Assembly (NCBI GenBank): GCA_050749785.1
Contig: JBOGSA010000035.1
Coordinates: 1 to 44,202 of the forward strand
Length of the DNA: 44,202 nt
Reading direction: 5' to 3'
Origin: JAGWGI01 sp050749785
GTDB lineage: Archaea; Micrarchaeota; Micrarchaeia; Micrarchaeales; CABMGC01
Below, piece after piece: positions 32,757-41,033 of the stretch. The notes below the pieces were generated by a model that saw only the letters and a program-made list of their open reading frames with translations, was not told the DNA's origin and searched no databases. The stretch's first letter is position 1, and the number at the start of each line of letters is the position of its first letter. A program made the translations under genes and the position numbers.

Positions 32757-33133
32757 AATTAAACAAGCTTACAAAGGAAGAGGAAAGAGTGATAGTGAAC
32801 AAGGGAACCGAAATGCCTTTCACCGGCGAGTATGACGACTTCTACAGGGACGGAACATACGTCTGCAGAAGATGCGGCCAGCCCCTCTACAAATCCGATA
32901 GGAAATTTGACGCCCATTGCGGATGGCCTGCATTCGATCAGGAGATAAAGGGCGCAGTAAAACGGCTTCCTGATCCGGATGGAATGAGAATAGAGATAGA
33001 GTGCGCAAACTGCGGGGCTCATCTCGGACACGTATTCGAAGGAGAGCACTACACTGAAACGAACACAAGGCACTGCGTTAATTCAATATCCATGAAATTC
33101 ATACCAAAGAAGAAGAGCAAAAATGAAAAGTGA
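32753..33133 (+). CDS. msrB: Peptide methionine-R-sulfoxide reductase MsrB
   Basis: Reduces methionine-R-sulfoxide in proteins. Zinc ligands are YVCRRCGQPLY and IECANCGAHLGHVF. Substrate motif FDAHCGWPAF and catalytic Cys in NTRHCVNSISMKF are present. At 126 residues it is a normal single-domain length. It is second in an operon: its ATG overlaps the nikR stop by 4 nt, and its 3' end overlaps msrA by 11 nt. Pairing both Msr types behind a nickel regulator suggests metal or oxidative stress control. Confidence 0.95.
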   Translation: MKLNKLTKEEERVIVNKGTEMPFTGEYDDFYRDGTYVCRRCGQPLYKSDRKFDAHCGWPAFDQEIKGAVKRLPDPDGMRIEIECANCGAHLGHVFEGEHYTETNTRHCVNSISMKFIPKKKSKNEK

Positions 33134-33653
33134 AACTATAGTATTTGGCGGAGGATGCTTTTGGTGCACAGAAGCTGTATTTGAAATGCTCAAAGGAGTC
33201 GTTAAGACCGAACCCGGCTACGCTGGCGGAACAACTGTAAATCCCGATTACGAAAGTGTTTGTGAAGGAACGACTGGCCACGCAGAGGTTCTTGAAATAG
33301 AATACGATCCGGGCACAGTTCCACTCGATAAGCTTCTAGAAATTTTCTTCAAGATGCACGATCCCACTCTATTGAACAGACAGGGTGCAGATGTAGGAAC
33401 CCAATACAGATCAATTGTACTATACACTAATAGCGATCAGAAGCAGACCATAGAAAAAGCTATCAAAACCGCGCAGAAAGAGTACAACAAACCGATAGTC
33501 ACCGAAATAAAGAAACTCGAAAAATTCTATCCTGCGGAGGAATACCACAAAAGATATTTCGACAAGAACCCATTCAATCCTTACTGCGGAATAGTGATAG
33601 GTCCAAAGATCGCGAAGATAAAAAAGGAGTTTGCCGCATACCTAAAGAAATGA
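33123..33653 (+). CDS. msrA: Peptide methionine-S-sulfoxide reductase MsrA
   Basis: Reduces methionine-S-sulfoxide. The catalytic motif is FGGGCFWCTEAVFE, followed by VVKTEPGYAGG, GHAEVLEIEYDP, QGADVGTQYRS and FYPAEEYHKRYF, all standard MsrA blocks. At 176 residues the length is normal. No resolving cysteines are seen in a C-terminal tail, but CFWC itself offers a second Cys. It overlaps msrB by 11 nt, so the two are tightly coupled. Confidence 0.95.
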   Translation: MKSETIVFGGGCFWCTEAVFEMLKGVVKTEPGYAGGTTVNPDYESVCEGTTGHAEVLEIEYDPGTVPLDKLLEIFFKMHDPTLLNRQGADVGTQYRSIVLYTNSDQKQTIEKAIKTAQKEYNKPIVTEIKKLEKFYPAEEYHKRYFDKNPFNPYCGIVIGPKIAKIKKEFAAYLKK

Positions 33654-33699
33654 GCAAATCCGTATAAATACCTATTTTGCACAATTAAACTGTGCTTTT

Positions 33700-35478
33700 A
33701 TGCTCTTTGATGTTGTAGCCGATTATTACAACAAACTTGAGGGAATCTCATCGCGCCTTGAGATGATAGACGTGCTCACCGAGATGCTCAAGAAGGTGAA
33801 GAAGGAGGAGATAAGGAAACTAATCTACATGACGCAGGGCGTTCTCGCTCCGCCATTTGAAGGAATAGAGATCGGTATCGCAGAAAAACTTGTGAGCCAG
33901 GCAATCGCAAGGGCTTCGGGCTACACAAAAGAGGAAGTTTTTGCAGCATACAAGAAAAGCGGCGACATGGGCAGTGCCGCAGAACAGATAATATCAAAGA
34001 GCAAGCTGCGCAGGATGAGCAGCAACAAATACAACCTCAGCGAAGTTTTCGATACACTAAAGAAGATAGCAATCACTTCTGGTGAGGGAAGCCAGGACCT
34101 GAAGATAAAGCACATGTCTGAGCTCCTTGCAGCATCAAATCCGATCGAGGCAAGGTATATTACTAGATTTGCGATGGGCACCCTAAGACTCGGTCTTGGC
34201 GATGCCACGATACTCGAATCGCTATCAAAAGCAGCTACGGGGGAAAGGAAGCTCAAAGGTGAACTTGAGAACGCTTACAATCTTTGCAGTGATTTAGGCG
34301 AAGTGGGTGAGGTATTATTCAAAGAAGGGGTAAAGGGAATAGAGCACTTCAAGGTAACCCTCTTCAAGCCGATAAGGCCTGCGCTAGCTGAGAGATTGCC
34401 AACGGCAGAAGAGATTCTTGAGAAGATGCACGGAAAGGCTGCGGTGGAGAGCAAATATGATGGGTTTAGAGTCCAGGTCCACGTAGACAAGAAGAGCAAA
34501 AGAGTAGAGATCTTCTCCAGAAGACTAGAAAAAGTGACCCATATGTTCCCTGAGATAGTAAAAGCCGCTCTCGAGGAACTAGATGTGCGCTCTGCGATAT
34601 TCGATGGCGAGGCGCTTGCATTCAATGAAGTGACCGGAGAATACTACCCGTTTCAGGAAACCATACAAAGAAAGAGAAAGCACGGCATAGAGGAAAAGAG
34701 CGCTGAGCTTCCTCTTCATGTGTTCGCATTCGATCTCATGCTTCTCGATGGTGAGGACTACATGACTAAGCCTTATCATGAGAGGAGGAATAAGCTAGAG
34801 CGCATTGTGCAAAAGGATGGAATAGTAAGACTATCCGATTTGCTGATCGCAACCAAGCCTAAGGAACTAGAAAAATATTTCGAGACTGCAGTCGGCAATG
34901 GTCTTGAGGGAATTGTGGCAAAAGAGGTCAATTCGACCTACATAGCAGGTGCAAGAAAGTTCACGTGGATAAAGATGAAGAGGAGCTACAAAGGCGAACT
35001 CTCAGACACAGTTGATCTGGTAGTTATTGGCTATTATCTCGGGAGGGGGCAGCGCGCAGAGTTCAAGTTTGGGGGCCTTTTGTGTGCAGCATACAACAAG
35101 AAGAGCGACATGTTTGAATCAATATCGCGTCTCGGTACTGGTTTCTCAGAAAAGCAGATGACCGAGCTCCAAAAAGTGCTCGACAAAGCCAAGCTAAAGA
35201 ACAAACCCGCGCGAGTAGCATCAGTAATGGTTCCGGATTTCTGGGTGGATCCAAAGTATGTTGTTACTATAAGAGCAGATGAGATAACAAGGTCTCCGAT
35301 GCACATGTGCGGAATGGAAAAATTGCCGGATGGGACTGAGGTCGGATACGCGCTCAGGTTCCCAAGACTGATAAGCGACGGAATCCGAGAAGACAAAAGC
35401 GTGGAGGATGCGACAACCACAAAGGAAATAATAAAAATGTTCAAGCTGCAGAAAAAGATAAAAGTTAGTGACGCTTAA
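33700..35478 (+). CDS. lig: ATP-dependent DNA ligase
   Basis: Archaeal replicative ligase sealing nicks with an AMP-lysine intermediate. The DNA-binding domain covers about residues 1-220 with RFAMGTLRLGLGDAT, typical of this family. The adenylation domain has motif I VESKYDGFRVQ (Lys252), motif III AIFDGEALAF, motif IV GLEGIVAKE and motif V WIKMKRSY. The OB domain follows with ALRFPRLISDGIREDKS near the end. At 592 residues it is a normal length. A TATA box (TATAAATA at 33663-33670) lies about 33 nt upstream. It is the first gene after the nikR-msrB-msrA operon. Confidence 0.96.
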   Translation: MLFDVVADYYNKLEGISSRLEMIDVLTEMLKKVKKEEIRKLIYMTQGVLAPPFEGIEIGIAEKLVSQAIARASGYTKEEVFAAYKKSGDMGSAAEQIISKSKLRRMSSNKYNLSEVFDTLKKIAITSGEGSQDLKIKHMSELLAASNPIEARYITRFAMGTLRLGLGDATILESLSKAATGERKLKGELENAYNLCSDLGEVGEVLFKEGVKGIEHFKVTLFKPIRPALAERLPTAEEILEKMHGKAAVESKYDGFRVQVHVDKKSKRVEIFSRRLEKVTHMFPEIVKAALEELDVRSAIFDGEALAFNEVTGEYYPFQETIQRKRKHGIEEKSAELPLHVFAFDLMLLDGEDYMTKPYHERRNKLERIVQKDGIVRLSDLLIATKPKELEKYFETAVGNGLEGIVAKEVNSTYIAGARKFTWIKMKRSYKGELSDTVDLVVIGYYLGRGQRAEFKFGGLLCAAYNKKSDMFESISRLGTGFSEKQMTELQKVLDKAKLKNKPARVASVMVPDFWVDPKYVVTIRADEITRSPMHMCGMEKLPDGTEVGYALRFPRLISDGIREDKSVEDATTTKEIIKMFKLQKKIKVSDA

Positions 35479-35507
35479 AGTTAAAGCGAATAATTATTAG
35501 TGATAAG

Positions 35508-36284
35508 ATGAGAGCCGAGATAGGAATAATTGGTGGTACAGGACTTTATTCGATGCTTGAAGTCGATGACGAATTCGATGTTGAAACAAAATACGGGGAT
35601 CCTAGCAGTCCGATAACTCTTGGGAAGATTGGAGGAAAGGATGTCGCATTTCTCGCAAGGCATGGAAAGAATCACACTCTTGCGCCGCACAAAGTTCCTT
35701 ATCGCGCAAACATCGAGGCGCTAGCCGGACTTGGAATTACAAGAATACTGACGACAAACGCAGTTGGCTCGCTCAAACTAAACTACAAACCTGGCGACTT
35801 TGTTTTCATCGACCAGTTCGTGAATATGACACACGGCCGCGCAGACACTTTCTTTGACGAGGAAAAGGTTGTGCACACAGGAATGGCAGATCCGTACTGC
35901 AATGAGATGCGTTCGATTGCGATCGGCGAAGCAGTAAGTTCAAAACTTGATTATCACGATAAAGGAACAGTTGTGGTTGTCAATGGACCAAGATTTTCAA
36001 CAAGATCAGAGTCAAAATTTTTTGCGAACCAGGGATTCGACATAATCAACATGACGCAGTATCCAGAAGCTGCGCTTGCGCACGAAAAAGGGATATGCTA
36101 CATGGGAATTGGCATAATAACAGACTACGATGTAGGGCTTGAAGGCAATCCAAGCGTAAAACCGGTGACTTTTGATGAAGTTCAGAAAGTTTTTTCAGGA
36201 AATATCGAAAAAATAAAACTGCTGCTCAATTCTACGATTCCTAAAATAAGCGCCACAAGGAATTGCAGCTGCGCAAACGTGTAA
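35508..36284 (+). CDS. mtnP: 5'-methylthioadenosine phosphorylase family (MTAP/MTIP)
   Basis: Cleaves methylthioadenosine or a related 6-oxopurine nucleoside with phosphate in purine and methionine salvage. IGIIGGTGLYSM, FLARHGKNHTLAPHKVPYRAN, TNAVGSL and NMTQYPEAALAHEKGICY are the family blocks. TDYD in IITDYDVGLEG supplies the Asp that in human MTAP contacts adenine, favouring adenine over hypoxanthine. GTGAT precedes the ATG. The end CSCANV contains a CxC pair, which in hyperthermophilic relatives can form a disulfide. Confidence 0.92.
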   Translation: MRAEIGIIGGTGLYSMLEVDDEFDVETKYGDPSSPITLGKIGGKDVAFLARHGKNHTLAPHKVPYRANIEALAGLGITRILTTNAVGSLKLNYKPGDFVFIDQFVNMTHGRADTFFDEEKVVHTGMADPYCNEMRSIAIGEAVSSKLDYHDKGTVVVVNGPRFSTRSESKFFANQGFDIINMTQYPEAALAHEKGICYMGIGIITDYDVGLEGNPSVKPVTFDEVQKVFSGNIEKIKLLLNSTIPKISATRNCSCANV

Positions 36285-36459
36285 AATTCCAAATTTCTGG
36301 GTTTATTTTCCATTTATATATAAATCGACGACAAAATTGGATTTTGCCATACTATTTTTATGGAATTTTCCTATTACTAAAGTATAAGAATCGGCTTAGA
36401 ACTTCCATATCTTATACATGGTTTCTACTTGTTCCACTACAAAAATCATCACAGAAGGT

Positions 36460-36472
36460 TTTTAAATATATG
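36460..36472 (+). promoter_or_regulatory. TATA box for ftsZ1
   Basis: TTTTTAAATATAT centred about 33 nt upstream of ATG 36499. The 214-nt gap before ftsZ1 also has a palindromic TTTATATATAAA near 36315-36326 and CTAAAGTATAAG near 36378; these may be further promoter or regulator sites. No gene is seen there. Confidence 0.45.
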
Positions 36473-36498
36473 TTATATATATTACCCTTGGCGATCAG

Positions 36499-37545
36499 AT
36501 GGTAGACTTTGCAAACGAGTTTTTGGGCAATAGTAACGTTACGCAGGCGGACATGAACCCTCAGATAAAGATAGTGACAATCGGCGCAGGAGGCGGCGGT
36601 TGCAACACAGTGAATCGACTTCTAAAAGTCGGAGTAAAAGGCACCGACCTAGTTGCGATAAACACGGATGTGAATCACTTTAAAATAATCGATGACCGAA
36701 TCAAGAAGATCTTGATTGGTAAATCAATCACAAGAGGACTAGGCGCAGGAGGCGCTCCAATGGTTGGAGCAAAGGCCGCAGAAGTAGACCGACCTCTTCT
36801 TGAGGAAGTTCTTTCAGGAGCTCAGCTTGTGTTCTTGTGCGCAGGAATGGGAGGAGGAACAGGAACAGGTTCGCTTCCGGTGCTCGCGCAAATCGCAAAG
36901 GAGCAGGGCGCAATCGTAGTATCGATGGTCACTTATCCATTCGACCTCGAAAGAGTAAGAAAGGTAAAGGCAGAGGAAGGAATCCAGCAGCTAAGGAAGT
37001 ACAGCGACAGCGTAATCATCCTAGACAACAACAGGCTAGTCAAACTGCACCCTAACTTGCCTATGAACGAGGCATTCGCAGTGGCAGATGACGTTCTTGC
37101 AAAGGCGATCGGCGGACTTGTTTGGACAATAACCCAGCCAAGCCTCATCAACATCGACTTCGCAGACGTAAGGTCTATCATGGGAAGCGGTGACGTAGGA
37201 TTCATTGCATACGGTCTAGGAAAGGGCAACGACAAGGTCACAAGCGCAGCAGAGGCTGTGCTCAAGAACAAGTTGCTTGACGTAGACTACGAGAATGCGA
37301 AAGGAGCACTGATACACATTTCAGGCGCATCTGATCTCACACTCGGGGATGCAATCAAGGCAGGAGAGCTAATCACGGAGAAGATGGATCCAAAGGCCAA
37401 CGTAAAGTGGGGCGCACGTCTGATTCCTGGCTACGAGGGACAACTCGAGATAATCGCAATTGTCACCGGAGTTAGCGGATCTAGCATAGTGGGCCACATG
37501 GAGGAGAAGAAAGCATCCTCATATAGCGGCATAGAGATGATCTAA
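36499..37545 (+). CDS. ftsZ1: Cell division protein FtsZ, first copy
   Basis: Tubulin-like GTPase forming the division ring. The GTP-binding T1 loop is GAGGGGCNTVNRL, and the tubulin signature is GMGGGTGTG (residues 116-124). The T7 loop contains NIDFADVRSIM with the catalytic aspartates. A short C-terminal tail (VGHMEEKKASSYSGIEMI) may bind SepF. At 348 residues it is a typical archaeal FtsZ. A second ftsZ follows 55 nt later, and sepF lies 3.5 kb downstream. Confidence 0.96.
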   Translation: MVDFANEFLGNSNVTQADMNPQIKIVTIGAGGGGCNTVNRLLKVGVKGTDLVAINTDVNHFKIIDDRIKKILIGKSITRGLGAGGAPMVGAKAAEVDRPLLEEVLSGAQLVFLCAGMGGGTGTGSLPVLAQIAKEQGAIVVSMVTYPFDLERVRKVKAEEGIQQLRKYSDSVIILDNNRLVKLHPNLPMNEAFAVADDVLAKAIGGLVWTITQPSLINIDFADVRSIMGSGDVGFIAYGLGKGNDKVTSAAEAVLKNKLLDVDYENAKGALIHISGASDLTLGDAIKAGELITEKMDPKANVKWGARLIPGYEGQLEIIAIVTGVSGSSIVGHMEEKKASSYSGIEMI

Positions 37546-37553
37546 AGGATTAG

Positions 37554-37577
37554 TTTCTTTTATTTTTTGTTTTACTT
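37554..37577 (+). terminator. Oligo-T terminator after ftsZ1
   Basis: A T-rich stretch of repeated T runs (TTTCTTTTATTTTTTG and on) starts 8 nt after the ftsZ1 stop, the usual archaeal oligo-T termination signal. Confidence 0.5.
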
Positions 37578-37600
37578 TCATGTTAAGTATGGTGTAAGAA

Positions 37601-38626
37601 ATGGCGACCTTCGATAACCAGATAGACTACAATTCCTTCACTCCGCGAATAGCGGTTGTGGGGCTAGGTGGACAGGGATGTAACCTTGTCAACAGGCTGC
37701 ATAATGCAGGCATAAAGAGTGCTGATACAATTGCGATCAACACCGATGCAAACCACCTCAATATAGTAAACGCGAGCAAGAAGCACTTGCTCGGCAAGGC
37801 CATAACAAAAGGACTCGGCGCAGGAGGCTACCCAGAGGTGGCTGCAAAGTGCGTTGAGATGGACAAGGCGGAGATTGAAAAGCTCGTAGAAGGGTACGAC
37901 CTTGTTTTCGTTTGCGGCGGAATGGGAGGCGGAACGGCAACAGGAAGCGCTCCTGGCGTTGCAAGGATTGCAAAGGAGAGCGGTGCAACAGTCATCGCCA
38001 CAGTTACATATCCATTTGCTTTGGAGAGAAGCAGGGCACTTAAGGCGAACTGGGGAATAGAGCAGCTCAACAAGCACGCTGATACCACAATCGTAATCGA
38101 GAACGACCTTCTGCTCAAGTACGCTCCAAACCTTCAGATAGAGAAGGCATTTGAAGTGGTGGACAACCTCACATTGAACGCAGTCAAGGGAATCGCTGAT
38201 GCGATTATGGTCCCAAGCCTGATAAATCTGGACTTTGCTGACCTTAGAACTGTGGTCGGAAGGACAGGAACCGCAGTGATCAGCGTAGGAACGGGAACTG
38301 GATCAGACAGAGTGGAAAGGGCGATAAAGGACACAAGGGCTCACCCGTTGCTTTCAGTGGAATTCGATGGCGCAAAGGGCGGATTCGTTCACGTAACTGG
38401 CGGAACAAGTCTCTCAATTGCTGATGCTACAAGAATCGGAGAAGGAGTCACGGAAGGACTCGCAGACAACGCAAACGTCATCTTCGGAGCAAGGCTGCTT
38501 CCTGAACTAGGAGACCAGGTCAGAGTGATGTCTGTAATAACAGGAGTCAAGGCGAAGTTCGCGGCAGGAAAGAGCGAGGAAGAGAAGTCTCAGATGCTCA
38601 AGATGGACGAACTCGCAGGGTTCTAA
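37601..38626 (+). CDS. ftsZ2: Cell division protein FtsZ, second copy
   Basis: Second FtsZ paralogue. The T1 loop is VGLGGQGCNLVNRL and the signature is GMGGGTATG (107-115), with Ala replacing Gly in the middle position. NLDFADLRTVVG carries the T7 aspartates. It ends in a charged tail (SEEEKSQMLKMDELAGF). Archaea with two FtsZ types use FtsZ1 for ring assembly and FtsZ2 for constriction; which copy here matches which type needs a tree. It lies downstream of ftsZ1 with a T-rich gap, so it may be transcribed partly independently. Confidence 0.94.
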   Translation: MATFDNQIDYNSFTPRIAVVGLGGQGCNLVNRLHNAGIKSADTIAINTDANHLNIVNASKKHLLGKAITKGLGAGGYPEVAAKCVEMDKAEIEKLVEGYDLVFVCGGMGGGTATGSAPGVARIAKESGATVIATVTYPFALERSRALKANWGIEQLNKHADTTIVIENDLLLKYAPNLQIEKAFEVVDNLTLNAVKGIADAIMVPSLINLDFADLRTVVGRTGTAVISVGTGTGSDRVERAIKDTRAHPLLSVEFDGAKGGFVHVTGGTSLSIADATRIGEGVTEGLADNANVIFGARLLPELGDQVRVMSVITGVKAKFAAGKSEEEKSQMLKMDELAGF

Positions 38627-38632
38627 CTCCTG

Positions 38633-38678
38633 CTCTTTTTCTTTTTTATTTTGATTTATTCTTAGCAATATTTTTTTA
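38633..38678 (+). terminator. Oligo-T terminator after ftsZ2
   Basis: Several T runs (CTTTTTCTTTTTTATTTTG, then ATTTTTTT near 38671-38677) follow the ftsZ2 stop, a strong archaeal termination region before the aIF5A promoter. Confidence 0.55.
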
Positions 38679-38696
38679 GCTGCTGGGCAAGTAAAG

Positions 38697-38706
38697 GTAT
38701 AAAAAC
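38697..38706 (+). promoter_or_regulatory. TATA box for the aIF5A operon
   Basis: GTATAAAAAC lies about 45 nt upstream of the TTG start at 38747. Predicted transcription start is near 38727, leaving a short leader that includes the Shine-Dalgarno motif. Confidence 0.55.
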
Positions 38707-38746
38707 TCTCTATGACAATGGTATGTGTTTCTAATTAGGTGAGATT

Positions 38747-39151
38747 TTGACAGATGAAATAATGCACGTCTCAGTAGGAGACCTCAAGCCAGGAAGGTTC
38801 CTTTTGATCGATGGAGTTCCATGCAAGGTCGTGGACATTGAGACCTCAGCTCCTGGAAAGCACGGGTCAGCAAAGGTAAGAATAACAGCTATCGGAATGT
38901 TTGACGGTTCAAAGAAGACGCTTCTAAAGCCAAGCCACTCAGATGTTGAGGCTCCGGTGATTGCAAAGACCAAGGCACAGGTTGTCTCGGTATCAGGAAC
39001 AAATGCGCAGCTAATGGACCTTGAGAGCTACGATACCTACGATCTTCAGATACCTGAGGACCTAAGGGGCGCGGTGAAGGCTGGAGCTGAAGTTGAAGTC
39101 ATAGAGGCGATGGGCAAGAAGGCAATGACAAGAGTAACAGGAGGATCATGA
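38747..39151 (+). CDS. eif5A: Translation factor aIF5A
   Basis: Hypusine-containing factor that rescues stalled ribosomes, especially at polyproline. The hypusine loop is TSAPGKHGSAK, with the modified lysine at residue 38 counted from TTG. The N-terminal SH3-like domain and C-terminal OB domain follow; length 134 is normal. The TTG at 38747 has GGTGA 5 nt upstream and gives a typical N-terminal tail (TDEIMHVSVGDLKPG); ATG 38762 is the alternative. Its stop overlaps the S24e start region, so it forms an operon with S24e and S27ae. Confidence 0.95.
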   Translation: MTDEIMHVSVGDLKPGRFLLIDGVPCKVVDIETSAPGKHGSAKVRITAIGMFDGSKKTLLKPSHSDVEAPVIAKTKAQVVSVSGTNAQLMDLESYDTYDLQIPEDLRGAVKAGAEVEVIEAMGKKAMTRVTGGS

Positions 39152-39480
39152 TGGACATCAAGATAGAAAAAGAGATAGAAAACAAGCTGCTGGGAAGAAA
39201 GGAGATAATGTTTAGCGTATCTGCAAAGGGAAAGACTCCGGAGAAGGAGCACCTGAAGGTTGAGATATGCAAGAAGCTCAATCTCAACCCTGACCTAACT
39301 GTAATAGTCAAGATAGATTCGGTTTATGGAAGCACAGAGAACAGAGTGCTCGCTCACAACTATGCCACAAAGGAGGCGATGTCAGTTGAGATGAAGCATC
39401 TTTTCGAGCGCGAGACAAAGAAGGGCGCAGCAGCCGCAAAGGCTGCTGAGGCAAAACCGGCCGAGGAGGCTAAGGCTTAA
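39148..39480 (+). CDS. rps24e: Ribosomal protein eS24
   Basis: Small-subunit protein found only in archaea and eukaryotes. The core is KEIENKLLGRKEIMFSVSA, with KVEICKKLNL and VYGSTENRVLAHNYATKE characteristic of the family. A low-complexity Ala/Lys/Glu tail (AAAAKAAEAKPAEEAKA) is attached. Tandem ATGs at 39148 and 39151 follow GGAGGATC, and the first overlaps the aIF5A stop. Length 110 is normal. Confidence 0.95.
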   Translation: MMDIKIEKEIENKLLGRKEIMFSVSAKGKTPEKEHLKVEICKKLNLNPDLTVIVKIDSVYGSTENRVLAHNYATKEAMSVEMKHLFERETKKGAAAAKAAEAKPAEEAKA

Positions 39481-39491
39481 TTTGTGATTAC

Positions 39492-39683
39492 ATGGCAGAA
39501 GAAGCAAAAAAGGAAGCACCAAAGAAGGCGAAGAAGGCGCCAAAGCCATACAAGCCAGGAAGGTCGTGCCCGAAGTGCGGATCTAGGATGGCAGAGCACG
39601 CGAACAGGAACACCTGCGGCAAGTGCGGCTACACAGAACTCAAGTCAAGCTCCAAGGTCGATAACTCTGGCAAGAAGAACTAG
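39492..39683 (+). CDS. rps27ae: Ribosomal protein eS31 (S27ae)
   Basis: Small zinc-ribbon protein of the small subunit. Four cysteines lie in CPKCGSRMAEHANRNTCGKC, followed by GYTE. The N-terminus is Lys/Ala-rich (EEAKKEAPKKAKKAPK). In eukaryotes it is fused to ubiquitin; here it stands alone, as in archaea. It is third in the aIF5A operon, 11 nt after eS24. The 3' end overlaps the probable start of the CPBP protease gene. Confidence 0.93.
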   Translation: MAEEAKKEAPKKAKKAPKPYKPGRSCPKCGSRMAEHANRNTCGKCGYTELKSSSKVDNSGKKN

Positions 39684-40338
39684 AGTACAAGCAGGAAGGA
39701 CAATCGGCCACATAATCTACACCATACTCCTTCTAATCATAATCGGCATAGCCGCAATACTATACGCATACTCAAGGGGCAGCATTTCCCTTGATCTCTC
39801 AAACTACCTGCTCACAGCAGCACTTTCGCTTTTCTTCCCATTCGTAGCTTTCTCATACATGCTAAACAAAGGCATGACTCCGCAAGAGATAGTACAATCC
39901 CTAGGTCTGAGTAGGAAAAAACTGACAATGATGATAATAGGAATTGGAATTGTAGTCTTCTTCGCACTTTTCACTCTTGACGTGCTGGTGAACCTTGCGA
40001 GTTCTGTAATCGGCACAACGATTGACACTAATGCCGGGCTTCTGCTTCAGAGCGCGCCGATTTGGTTCTACATATTCACCGCGATAATAGCACCGATAAA
40101 CGAGGAGATCTTCTTCAGGGGATTTTTGGTCCCAAGGATTGGAATAATCCTGAGCGCACTCATCTTCGGAGTTCTTCATGCGAGTTACAACTCCACATTC
40201 GGTGTTGAGATAATCGCCGCAGTGATATTTGGTCTGATTGCAGGATACGTCTACAAGAGGACGAACTCGCTCTACGCATCGATAATCGCGCACATACTCA
40301 TAAATTCGCTTGCGATACTGAGCTTTGCAGTGATCTGA
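39667..40338 (+). CDS. CPBP-family intramembrane metalloprotease (non-canonical start)
   Basis: Abi/CPBP (CAAX-like) membrane protease with about six helices. Motifs are NEEIFFRGFL (EExxxR), SALIFGVLHASY (FxxxH) and IAHILINSLA (HxxxN). Substrate unknown; relatives process prenylated or bacteriocin-like peptides. The start is a puzzle: between the S27ae region and helix 1 no ATG, GTG or TTG is in frame. CTG at 39667, with AGGTCGAT upstream and 17 nt of overlap with S27ae, gives about 223 residues; ATC at 39702 after GGAAGG is another option. A GTG at 39484 is in frame but would read all of S27ae in the wrong frame. Confidence 0.78.
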   Translation: MARRTRVQAGRTIGHIIYTILLLIIIGIAAILYAYSRGSISLDLSNYLLTAALSLFFPFVAFSYMLNKGMTPQEIVQSLGLSRKKLTMMIIGIGIVVFFALFTLDVLVNLASSVIGTTIDTNAGLLLQSAPIWFYIFTAIIAPINEEIFFRGFLVPRIGIILSALIFGVLHASYNSTFGVEIIAAVIFGLIAGYVYKRTNSLYASIIAHILINSLAILSFAVI

Positions 40339-41033
40339 TGCGCCTCAAAGTGATAATCGTATCGCCCAAGTACCAAAACAACCTTGGATACATAGCAAGG
40401 GTCGCAGGCAACTTCGGAATCGCAAAGCTGCACATAGTAAATCCGAGGGCAAAGCTCACAGGCAAGGCATCTATAATGTACGCAAAGCATGCCTCGCATC
40501 TGGTGAAGAACGCTGCGATACACAAGAGTTTCGAAGATGCGATAAAGGGATGCGATATAGTGATTGGAACAACCGGAGTGTGGAGCAAGGCAGGATCAAC
40601 ATCAAGGAAGGTTCATCTTCCAAATGAAGTTTCTGACATGCTAAGAAAAACAGCAACTCCAAGAACCACAGTAGCGCTGGTCATCGGTAGAGATGATATA
40701 GGGCTAACAAAAGATGAACTGGAGCGCTGCAATGTGGTAACTTACATACCGACCGATTCGAAATATCCTGTACTGAATATTTCGCACGCACTTGCCATAA
40801 TGCTCTTTGTTCTAACGCAAGAGAATTTGGGGAAGAGCTACAAACTCGATTTCTCAGAAAAACCAGATGAGAAGGAGATGCAAAGACTCTACATGGCGTT
40901 TGATAAGATGACAGAAAAAGATGGAATAAGGAATAGAAAGACCGTGAGAACGATATTTAGGCGAGTAATATCAGCCGCGCAGCCAACAAAAAGGGAGGTG
41001 CACGCGCTGATAACATCCTTCAAGGAGTATTAG
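40338..41033 (+). CDS. trmJ: TrmJ/SpoU-family RNA 2'-O-methyltransferase
   Basis: SPOUT-class enzyme methylating a ribose 2'-OH, in archaeal TrmJ at position 32 of tRNA. The knotted SAM site is formed by LVIGRDDIGLTKDEL and VLNISHALAIMLF. The N-terminal block SPKYQNNLGYIARVAGNFG carries the substrate Asn/Arg. A C-terminal helical extension (EKPDEKEMQRLYMAFD) matches TrmJ. Length 231 is normal. Its ATG overlaps the CPBP stop by one base (TGATG), and it converges on sepF with a 4-nt overlap. Confidence 0.9.
   Translation: MRLKVIIVSPKYQNNLGYIARVAGNFGIAKLHIVNPRAKLTGKASIMYAKHASHLVKNAAIHKSFEDAIKGCDIVIGTTGVWSKAGSTSRKVHLPNEVSDMLRKTATPRTTVALVIGRDDIGLTKDELERCNVVTYIPTDSKYPVLNISHALAIMLFVLTQENLGKSYKLDFSEKPDEKEMQRLYMAFDKMTEKDGIRNRKTVRTIFRRVISAAQPTKREVHALITSFKEY

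Noticed and set aside
36263..36505. Reading frame across the ftsZ1 upstream gap
   Set aside because: It overlaps the ends of both neighbours, is AT-driven in composition, and the region holds several TATA-like elements instead.
39484..39666. Arg-rich N-terminal extension of the CPBP protease from GTG 39484
   Set aside because: It is the S27ae gene read in the wrong frame (runs of Arg from Lys codons); S27ae is certain.
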